The notes under the pieces are model-generated. The model ran no database searches and had not been told where the DNA came from. It saw only the letters and a list, made by a program, of their open reading frames with translations. Shown piece after piece: positions 14,301 through 26,300 of a stretch of DNA of 64,000 nucleotides. Positions within the stretch are counted from its first letter, which is position 1, and the number at the start of each line of letters is the position of its first letter. A program made the translations under genes and the position numbers. Origin of the DNA: Schistosoma haematobium (taxonomy: Eukaryota; Platyhelminthes; Trematoda; Strigeidida; Schistosomatidae); assembly GCF_000699445.3 (NCBI RefSeq), contig NC_067196.1, positions 22,337,116-22,401,115 on the forward strand. Reading direction: 5' to 3'.

Positions 14301-17300
14301 CCAGAAACAGAAGAGGTAATCCCCACTGTTGATCAATACATATTGATAAAACCACTAATTAATCAATAACAATAAAGGTAACAGAAAGAAAATTCATTTA
14401 TCCAGACAGCTGTTCGATTACCTTGTAATACACGAACGTGACTTATTCATCATCATTGTTGTTGTCTTATTCATGCTTATTTCTGAACCGGTTAAACTAA
14501 TTTGATCCATATCTACTAATGAATTATTGGATAATTCATTTGCATAATTACTAATAGTATTACCGACGGTATGAATATCTATACATGGTGTTAGGCTACA
14601 CAAACCAAATTGACAAGTCAAAAAGATGAATAGATTATGTATATCTGTATTCCCGATAGTGATTAAGGATTGTGGACAAGGTGGCTGATTTGGTGAATTT
14701 GGTGCAAATTCCAATTTGCCAATCAATTGACCAGTTAAAACTAGTAGAGAGAAATAAACAGCAATATAAAAGTGATAAGCATTAAATGTGTAAGAAAACT
14801 TCAATATTAATGCAGCTAGTTGGGAATTAGGCATAAGTTATTGAATTCGGGGCTATGAGTTATACTTTTGCATATGTGTATACATATATGCGTAAGAGAG
14901 CGCTTGTGACACTACTCGATGACTTAAACCGAAATAGATGAAATTGGGTTCGAATTTGTGAACCAACGGTTAAAAGTCGAGTGTTCCAACCATTCCAACC
15001 GTAGCTGCTACTTTGATATGGTGGTCAAGTTCGACTATCTTGATGATCCTCATTAATTTATATTGGATGGAACTCTCGTCCTTTAGGCAACACTATGCCA
15101 GACAGGTAGGGGCTAGAGAATAAGTCAGGCTAAAGAAAGCAAACGTAAGGTTTAATAGCGAAGCTGTACCGCCAACCGTAATGGGGTATGGAGCTAGTTA
15201 AGTGTTTTCTTCAGACAACTAACATTTTCGATGACCCTGCCTCAAACAGTTGTCCCTTAGGTTCTGTAGTCACGCTCCCAGGTCATGAAGATCACACATA
15301 ACCCAGTTTTATTTACGCGCCCCTCAAGGAGTGGTTTCATTTTACAGTGTGGTTAAATAGACAAGGGACAACTGCCCTCATACTTCTAACAGAACTCGGG
15401 ATCAATTAGGAATTATAAAATCTGTAAGTCAGGTTTGGCTTTATCAGGGTGTAGGATGTGACCTACGAAACCAGTATCTTTTTTGATTATCTTTTTAAAC
15501 GATTTTCACTCTTTTTATTTTGTGTTCAATATTTTGCAAATAACCATATCGTTTTACTAGAGATCAATACCCTTTCTGCTGATTATGTATTGATATCAGT
15601 TTACTCGAAGGGAAGGAGTTGTGAGTTAATAGTCATTTCCTGGGAACACAATAAATCCTAACTATCGGTTAACCTGTATGATTGAACATCATCTATTGCG
15701 ATCAACATTCTTTCTACACTATCATAATACAATAAAACTATTCTCCACAATCATCATTTGTGATAAGGAGTACACCATTTAATGAATTAATGAAATATGC
15801 GTTAAATAATCAGTACTTAGCGTACTGGAAAATGGACTAGAGTTAGTCTCTATTGCTAAGCGATAAACTGGTGTTACATATTATAACGATCAAAGATTAG
15901 TTGGTTGATTTAGGAAGCTACAATTACTCAATGAAATTTAAAATGACAACTTAGACTAATAGTTAACCACACATAATTTTAGCAGGGATCTAACATTTAA
16001 ACATAAATAATTAGTTTGATTCGTTATTTGTCACGTATTAAAATTTTCGCGGCTAGGCGGGCGACAAATGTTAAACGACAGAAGTGTAACTTAAATCTAA
16101 GTGGTTATACATACACACGTACGCACGCTTGTACTAGGCGATAGTAGAACGTGACAAGCACGATATGATATAAATAAATACATGAAAATTATAAAATAGA
16201 TGGTTTGTGATTAGCAGCGGGATCCAGAACGCGAGTTTCGTCCCACTTGGGACTCGTCAAATGGATGTACCTGTATTCCAGTAATGATGATCACACTAAG
16301 ACTCGAACCCACTAACTATCGCTTCGAACGCCAAAATGTTATCGAAAAAGATACTGAATGAAGATGGGTTTGGTACCAAGGAATTATTGATATTCAGGAT
16401 AGAATATAGATCAGCATCTCTAATGATATATGTAGATCACGCACGAAGTAATCTACTCAGGATGGATGTGTTGATAAAAACTGATTGAAATTTAGTCCCG
16501 AGTATCAATTACAGGATAATTCAAACCTTTAGTAATCAAGATACAAAATGGAACTTAGTACATATAATTACCTTCAATGATAAACACCTGCCCAGTACGA
16601 AGACAATACAAACAGCCTAGTAAGCAGGGATATAATTGTGGCACTGAATCAGTTGGTAGACAAAATTGAATATTAAACCCATCTGAATTGAATAATTCCG
16701 TGTCGTCGAAAGGATATTCAATACCAACAGTATTATTAATTACAAAACAAAGAGATGATTCAAGTTGATTAAATTTTATCGTTAAAAGACGAAGTTCTCT
16801 TGATGATGATAATTGTGACTGGTCAGTACGACTTAAAAGTAGATATGCTAGAGTTTGATCACCCGATGTATAACGATTCGATTGTATTGCAAAGTCAACA
16901 GCTTCCCAATTTAATGGATCATCTTCAAATGCTATAGTTGAATCGATCAAGGATGCAACGGTATAAACACCACCTATCTGTAAAAAAAGATAGGAATCAG
17001 TGTAGACAATGCAGGCACATATAATATTGAAGGTTTAAAATATGTGACTTAACAGTTCACTATCGGGTTGTATGTAAAAAAGCTTCGAAACATTTATTTG
17101 AAGTAAAGCTGTAGTATATCAATGAACCAATAGTGAACGTGCCAACTACCCACTTTAGGGTCACGGTCCATATATTGAAATAGGATTACGAGATATGGTT
17201 TAGGTTTTTATCACAAATTGACATCACCTATAATCCAAGATACGTAAACTTCATATTATTTTGATTATCAGGATTCAGCTATTATTTTTTACCTTAATTC

Positions 17301-20300
17301 TTAGAACAATAAATCGTACACTTGTCTTCTCCATCTCCTAACTGGTTAAACAGATCCAAATGGCAAGGTCGCCCTATGGTATAGTGCAGGTTTAACATTT
17401 ATTTATGTTTGTGTATAGGTGGTTTTATCCATTAAGTAATAATAATAATAATAAAATTTAGAGGTTAATGGTTCCGTTAGTTGCGTTTAAGAACAGCAAC
17501 CATTTAGTTAAACAGATTCAACTGATAGGCAGTTTCGGCGCTCAATATATTGCATTATATTAATCCATAATTTGATTGTTCTTTCCTAAATTATAACATG
17601 AAACTTTGTATAATACAGTTTTGGCAGATACAAGTAATTATATTGGTTAACTTATTTAAATGTCTATTTGTCGTGTCATTAAAGTCAAGGGTTTTTGTAT
17701 CTTAACTATCCCGATATTGATACCTAGTTTTCAATAGTTCTTCAATTAGTGTCTATTGCTGATCTAAACGTTTTTTTTAAACAAATAAACAATAAAACTT
17801 AGTTATTTATGAGAAAAAAGTGAAAAGAATAGTTTTATTTTTATGGAAACATCGTGTCACTTTCAGTGCATACACACACACACACAGAGAGAGAGAGAAT
17901 TTATTTCCATACCTGAAAGTCCAAATTCTGATGAATTGACCAAATGTCTAATTGGTTTTTATACAGCGCAAAACAAAGACATTTATCGTTATCGGATGCT
18001 GAAGATGGTGTACATGAGATTAAACGAATAAATACCTGTACAAAAATAAAAGAAATAGAAGTGTATGGTAAGGGAATATTTAAAACCTACCTATATTTAA
18101 GAAATTAGATAAATATCAAAAAATGAACATTGGAACTAATTTGAACATTTAACAGTTCTATAAATAATATAAATGGTGGATTATCAATATACACTTTAGA
18201 TAAACAAACTTTTATTTGGAAAGTTTTCATAACAAGGTGACATCATCCATCAGTCATATCGGCCATAATGGTACAGATACATTCACCGTTTGTCATTTCT
18301 TAGATTTTGAGTTTTAAATTGATCTCCCAGTATTGATTCCGGGAATTTTTCGTTGTTTTATGTTAAATAATGCTCTATATGCATAACGTTTTCGACTAAT
18401 GCTGACGATGTTATTAATTCTACTAGCTACTCTGAAATTTGTCTTGACAGTATTATCTCGTTATGTGATGTGGCAATGCACATATGTACCAGGTTCTACG
18501 TTGCAGATAACTAAATAACTAACTCATTGTGTTTGTTTTAACAGACTGAGGATAAATAAACCTAACTGTCCAATAATCAATGTAAAATCACTAAATTCAT
18601 ATTAACACTACTGTGAGATATTTACTAATAGTAAGATTGTTACCATTAAAAATGACGCAATTCAATAACTACATGAAAGTTTGTTTTAATCGATATTTGA
18701 ACCACACTTTCTTTTGCATGAGAGTTAATGATGCCTTATTCAATAGTTTAAACTGAAATAGATTAGATGAGAGTCGAACCCGAGACTCGACTATTGAAAA
18801 TTAAGTGTCTAGATTACTATATCGCTGTCGTGGATATAGAAAAAAAAACAACTTGACGTAAAAAGGTAGTCACTAATATTGTATGAGCAATAGCTCAGTG
18901 ATTAAGGTGTTTAACTTTCGACCACTAAGTTTCAGATCCAAGCCTTGTCTCACTTCCGCTTGAGCAACTGAGTAGTATTATTACTCACAAGCCCTAACAC
19001 TTAAAGTGTGGCTTGAAACCGATTTCACGAATCTAAATTTGGTAAATGAGTTAAAATAGAATATTACTATTTTATGGAGTTAAGTTTCATAATTCATTGT
19101 GAACGATTCTCCACTGCTATCATTAAATTGGGAAGTACTTTATTTCACTGTTAAGGTGATTCATCATTCAACAATGATAGTGTTGAATATTGTACAAATA
19201 AATTTTGTCATATTATATACCATGATTCTTAAATGTTCATTACCTTTAAGAAATGTCTTAACTTTGTTCTGTTGAGAATAAAGAGCGATAAGACATTTTG
19301 GGGGGACACTGCTGCGCTTAATTTTTAACATGCAATTACTGACATTTAGCTCATGTGATTTCCGTAGTCATCTATTCGCAGGCTTTCGTCTCATTCATGA
19401 ACTGTTGTCAGATCTTTTGCTCCTAAATTATTGTAACTTAATCATGAGCCTAATATTGGAATTTGGCACCATAAATGCCCTATTTTGGCATACATCATGT
19501 GGTGTGCTATAGTCTACTTGTTCATTTGCTTAATTATGTAAATTTCTGAGTTACATCTACACAGATACATAGAGAGGTTAGCACAACTATAATCTCATCT
19601 CACCGGGTCTTGGCGAGCAGGCTTTGTGTAACCAGTTAGTGTTTGCCTAGCAAGTCACTCAGTTAAGCTATTAGGATAGGTACAATTAAGGTCAAATTAA
19701 TCATAGTCGAACTTACATTTAGCAATCACAAAGTTATATCAAGTAGCATAGAGTATTAAGGATGCTAACAAGTTGTGAGTCAAATCCCAAGTATGTCTAA
19801 CTTCATTACCAGTATCCATTTGAGGTCATTACAAACATCTGCATTTTATTAGATGATTGAACTTAAAAAAATATGCACATATTTGTCAAACAACCATATC
19901 ATTACTCAAAAAAGTTTTCCCTCGTTATCTAGTAAGGTGTCAGCATTATAAATAGTAGGTAAAATGATCTTTACATTTGACGATAAATAGAGTACATAGT
20001 GATAGAGTGTATTAGTTATATAGGTTGGTTAAGTCATTTATGAGGTCCAGATTTATATGTTCGGCTCTCAACTAGATAGTTTATGCAAGATTTAGTCATA
20101 GTAGCCGATGCACACAATCGAATTAGACGGAATAGAGTTCAAACCCGTAGCCTATTAGGTGAAAGCTAAATGCCTTATAACCAAGTGACTATTCAATAAT
20201 TTCAAGGTAATGCTCAGACGTTCTAGGTTCGACCTTTCCTATCGGGTCATTTAGGTGTACATCGTTAGGATGGGAAGTCAGTCCAAGCAGACAGCCAAAC

Positions 20301-23300
20301 CGCTGAAAACAAGAATAGAATATAAAAGTGAGCTACAGAAAATAAAATTTGAAAGAAAATAGACAGAGTTACCGTAGAAGAGAGAAACATCTTGAGACAT
20401 AACTGTTACAATAAGATAAAATGAATAAGTTAGTAATACACACGGCTCTGACTTAAGTTAGAATTAGTAAACATAAATGCGAACAATTGTTATCCAGTAT
20501 GAAAATGACAACAACAAACATAGTATATGCCTTCTACACAACTATTGAAAGAAATGTCAAGTACAAGATATGATAATACAGTAGAAACTTACAAAATTTT
20601 CACCACCGCGAGCTGGTAATGATTTCCCTGGAGCACTGGTTGTGGTTGAAGAAACCAAACTGAAGAAATTCGAAACGCGACGACCTAATCCAGATAACAA
20701 ACCTTGTGAACGTAGGCTTCCATCATTTGTATTGGTTAGTAAACGGGTAACCACATTGTCCTATACGGAAAGAGAAAAGTAAAGTGTGGAAAAAGGCAAC
20801 TAAACATGCATTTCAAAAAGTCAAAAATGATATATTGTACCGATCGAAATGGATTAGTGAGATCCTTTTTCAATGATAATAATAATAATAATCAACTTTC
20901 TTTATTGGAGTTATTTATTTATTTGAACACATAAACATTGGTACAAGGAGGCACCAAATAGATATGCACCACATAAATCATTCGATTTGTTTCAGTAGCT
21001 ATGTAGAGACATTCTTGATTAGTTGTACATCTTGTGAGGATTAACAAAACTGTAAAGTTCGGGAAGGCTGCTTGTGCTTGTGTAGGTAGCAATACGAGCC
21101 AGTCATTCATAATCAACACATAATTTGGCACAAATGTACATTGGTTCAAGTTACCATACTATATCAGGATAACGAGATGAAACCAAAATGATAAATAGTA
21201 AACACACTGAAACAATATTAGATGAAATGATGGTGAAAAAGCTTAAAAACTCAGAATACGGTTCGAAAAGAAATAAAAATGTATATATGAGGGAATACTG
21301 GGACTCAGGATATAGAACGTAACAAGTCCAGCGGTGGCCTGGTGGCTAAAGCGCTTGCTTTTTCGGCCATTAAGTTCCAGGTTAGGAGCCCACCCAACCT
21401 AATTCAATTTCGGGGACCGGATAGTATCATTAGCCCTCACACTAAGTGTGGCTTATACCCACGTACTTAATAAATTAATTGATCCAACTTTTTCACTAGA
21501 GAAAAGTGAAGGTACCAGGTAAACGTATGGCCTTGAGACAAATACCAAACAATATCTTATCTACTTGTATTTGATCTAGACAGAATGGCACTGAAGTAGA
21601 TTTAGTCTCACAATTGATTGATCACTGGGTGGTGATCAATGTCATGTGTGTCAAGTCCTTATTAGTGCAGATCGAATGCTATCGACCATGTTGTAATGTG
21701 GACATCAGTCTAGGTGACTCGACACTGCGTGCACTATGTCGGGATTAGATGGTGGTTGGAGGCAGTCGACAGGAAACCCTGGACTCGGGTTTCGTGCTAC
21801 TTAGCACTCGTCAGCAAGATGTACCTGTAATCTTGAGGGAACTGGTGCTCCCTGGCGGATTCGACCCCGTGTCACCCAGCTTCACAGTCAGAGACGTTAC
21901 CACTGAGCTATCCGGGCCGCGACCGACCTCCTGTAGGACTGAGATGTAATCACAATTGATTGATCACTAGGTGGTGATCAATGTCATATGTGTCAAGTCC
22001 TTATTCAGTCTATAGAATCGACTAGTATAAAACAATTACATACATGGTGAGATTTAAGTGATGCATTTGTATCAACAGAAGAGAAATTTTACTTATCAGT
22101 TTACATAGTCCAAAAGAGAATGAACATTGTAGAACTGAAGAACCAAGAAATAGGGGACATAAACTTTCATCAACCACACCGCAGCGACACGAGATGAGTG
22201 AGGAGTTCAAAATAATAAATCATCCAATAAAAAACTTTGTAGTGGGAAATTTAAACGTTGAATTAAGTAGGGTATATCCAATAAAATGACATTCAGTTTG
22301 AGGAACAAATTGGTGAGGTTATAGTGACTAATGCTGTCAGGTCCATTTTCGTTACTCTAGCTTCCAGATAGACCAATTTATTCATCTTTGAGTCACATTT
22401 TGACCTTGTCAATTATTCGCTTATAAATCCCGACTATTTTTATATGAGCGTGTGTGTTAACTCTTTACTCTATTCACTACATATCCGTAATCTATTTTTG
22501 TCTGACTATGAATATCGAGTCACGTTTGGTAAAATCGAGTTGGTTCACTCGTCTTCCCCACTGCGCGTCGTTTTATTTCGCCTCACTTTCTTCGCTGCAT
22601 TTCCCTGATTGTCTGTTCAGATCAACAATTGCATGAAATATACGTATTCCAAATTTATTCTCGTATTTAACTTCTTTAATTCCGTTATTCGCCAACGCGA
22701 TTTAAGCCGATGATTATATACGAGGATTAGCGGCGTGTATATTTCAATAGCAATCATCCATATGAACGAACTGGAGTCGGATTAAGGGCCACTAAAAGGT
22801 AAAACAGTATTTGTATGGTCAACGCTGGATCCAAATAAAGATTAACAATTTAATTCGTTAAGTCCAAACTTAGTGTATTTCTTTTTGGCTATGTCACAAA
22901 AAAACCTATTAAGAATAAAATTAAATTTAGGAAAGAACATCTGAAAGCCCTTAAATTGGTTTCTATAGCCCTAATTTGACTTATACAATCAATGAACATA
23001 CAGATTTTGAGACTAACCTGAGAATTACGTGTATCAATGAGAATAAGATGACCAGTTCGAGTAGCAACAATAAATGCACCAGACTAGAATATAAATAAAA
23101 GTTTTAAAATGTAAATTGAATAACAGTCGGGAATAAAATCACTAATTTTTTATTAACAATGAATATCTCACAGAAGACAAGTTAGTTCCATTAGAATTTT
23201 TGATGAGGTAAACTGAATACATGAATAAACGTGAATTTCTAGTTTTGATAAGAGAATAATAGAAGCTGAAGGCATTATATAAGTAATCTTATGAAGGTTC

Positions 23301-26300
23301 TTCTGATACTCTGTGTAAGTGGATAGTATTTACATTGTTTAGTTCTTTGACTTAGCGGTATATACATGTTTGTATCGAAGTTAGTAACTGTCTTTTGTAT
23401 TATTGTGGTATTTTTTATCACGGAGATTTCATTTTTTTAGTAACATAGACTTAGAGTACACAAAAACAAGAGGTCTGAAAAATATTTACTTAGAAATAGC
23501 ATCCGATGGTATTTTTCATCAAAATACTAAGTATGTCTTATTTGATTTGACGGATAAATTAGCGAAATCTCAGAATTATTGAATTGAGGGAAACTGTAAT
23601 AACCACCGAAAGTTAAGTAAATATTGAGGAAGGACTTTCGAAACCCAACGAAACATATGCAAGGATTCTGCATTGTTAATAGTCCTTCAAATGATATTGG
23701 CGCAAAGTGAAAAATAATATTAACTGAGGCTACTATTGTTTATGCTGACTGGATTTTACAAGATTAACAAGTCAACTAAGACAAATATTTGCTTCCGTGA
23801 GAGATTTGACAACAAATGAACATTTCTACTAACTGAAATGGTTACCTTTTACTTGATAGTCATTCACTCATTAACTCTAAATATAGCTACATAAAAACAG
23901 TAGTTTTAATTTTACGTCAGAAACTAAAAATGCTTTCCTTGAAAGACAAGTTTCTGAGGGAGTTAAAATGTAACTTTGTCATAGAAGAACCTTTTAACAG
24001 GTTCTGATTAGAATCCAAGTCAATTTCATGCATATTGTAAATTTCATAAACCTGGTTGCTCACTGTTAACTATGAATAGGATTGTAATCATTCTATAGCC
24101 CAACGTTGGACCCAAATAGATCACATCGCAATCAGCCACCGATGGAGGGGATCGATAGAAGACTGTCGCTCATTCTGAAGCACATGCTTAGATTCAGATC
24201 ATGCTCTAGTACGAGCGCGTATTTGCCTGCGTCTTACTGGACGTAGGAAAGACGCTGCAAGGAAACCTCTTAGAGTCCTACTTAATGATAGTCAAGCTAA
24301 GAGTATATTTCAGGAACAACTAGGAAAACAGTTAGGCAGCCATGTATGTGATGCCCACCCCGAGGCAGCATGGAACAATATCCGAAAAGCTGTGGAAACA
24401 GCAGTGATATCTGCTAGTACGGTAGCCCGTAAAGTTAGGGAGAAACACTGGATCTCAGCAGCATCTATCGCACTGATAGATGCTCGAAAACTCATTCCAC
24501 CTGACTCTGAACATAATGAAGAGCGGAGTCAGCTTAAGCACAAGCTGAAAAGAAGCCTACGCAATGATCGTGAACAGTGGTGGGTAGCGAAAGCAAGAGA
24601 GATGGAAAAGGCAGCGGCAATAGGTAATAGCAGACAATTGTTCAGACTCGTTAAGGAAACCGGATTCAGGAACCCGACCATTAGCGAAACAATCTCAGAG
24701 AAAGATGGACATATCATACATTCTCAATCCAGGAGATTGGATCGATGGGCAGAACACTTTAGGGATCAGTTCAATTGGCCTTCAGCCACACTTAAGTTTC
24801 CCACGATCTCCAGTCAACCTGAATGGCAAGTTAGTGTAGGTCCTCCGACTCTTTACGAAGTTGAAAAAGCCATAGGAAATCTGAAGCGAGGGAGAGCAGC
24901 AGGCCCTGACAGGTTTACTCCTGAGATTTTTAAGGATGATGGTTCAGTATTAGCAGTGAGATTAACTGAAGTCTTAGGTAGAATTTGAGAACTGGACGTA
25001 ATCCCATCTGACTGGTCTCAATCACTGATTGTGCCAATCTATAAGAAAGGATAAAAGTCCTCTTGTGACAATCACAGAGGAATCACTTTGACAAATATAG
25101 TATCTAAAATATTAGCTCCAATAATACTTCAACATCTAACCAAAGCTCGTGAAGAACAGACTAGAGAAAATCAGGCTGGTTTTCGACCTGGACGTGGTTG
25201 TATAGATCAGATATTCACACTGCGTCAGGTTCTGGAACTCAGACACACATTCAGACGCCCCACAATGGTAGTATTTCTCGACCTTAAAGAGGCATTTGAC
25301 TCTAATGATCGTGAGGTTCTATGGCAGTGTTTGTCACTGAAAGGAGTACCAAAGAAGTACATTAATCTTATACAGGCTCTCTACTCGAACACAACTGGTA
25401 GAGTGAGAGCTTATGGCGAACTGTCATCAGAATTGATTACCTCAAGTGGTGTTCGTCAGGACTGTCCACTCTCTCCATTCTTGTTTAACTTTGTCGTTGA
25501 CGTGCTTTTACAGATAACACTCTCCTCATTTAAATTTCCAGGGGTTGAACTTCTACCGGGAGGTTCACTTGTTGACTTAGAATATGCAGATGACATAGTT
25601 TTATTTGGTGAAGACGCTGACAAAATGCAGAGTCTTCTGACCACTCTAAGCAACAATGCAGGCATGTTCGGGATACGATTCTCTCCCTCGAAATGCAAAA
25701 TGTTACTTCAGGATTGGGTTACATAGACACCCGAACTAGTGATAGGGAGTGAAGTAGTTGAGCGTGTCGACCGCTTCACTTATCTTGGAAGTCTCATCAG
25801 CCTTTGTGGTCTGGTGTGTGACGAAATCTCAGCACGGATACAGAAGGGTCGACTAGCTTTTGCCAACTTGCGTCATTTATGGCGTAGGCGAGATATCCGT
25901 CTATCAACCAAAGGACGCGTTTACTGCGCAGCAGTTCGTCCCGTCCTTCTTTATGGCAGTGAAACATGGCCGGTAAGAGTAGAGGATATTCGTAGGTTAC
26001 TAGTATTTAATCATAGGCGCCTTCGAAATATTGCTCGTATATCCTGGGACCATCGAGTAAGTAACGCAGTTGTTAGGAAACGGGTACTAGGTAAGGATGG
26101 CAAATCAATTGATGAAGTAGTGAAACTTCACCAGTTGAGATGGCTAGGACACGTGTTACGTATGCCCAACGACCGAATGCCTCGACGTGCGATGTTTTAT
26201 GGTGTAGGAGTAGGTTGGAAGAAAACTAGGGGCGGCCAGACCAAAACATGGCACAAGTCCATGAAGTCACTGACAAGTGGACTGAGTCATATTGATAGGT

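Noticed and set aside
14101..14355. 84-aa open frame with long Ile-Tyr repeats on minus
   Set aside because: It is only the translation of the (AT)n microsatellite.
16215..16285. Active hammerhead at 16.2 kb
   Set aside because: The core starts TTGACGAG, so the invariant C3 is lost.
17843..18031. Plus-strand 62-aa open frame
   Set aside because: It lies opposite Nup133 exon 6, which has family similarity and splice sites on the minus strand.
20919..21149. Minus-strand open frame as an extra Nup133 exon
   Set aside because: Exons 4 and 5 are contiguous in known Nup133 proteins, and this stretch carries the LINE/SINE 3' tail.
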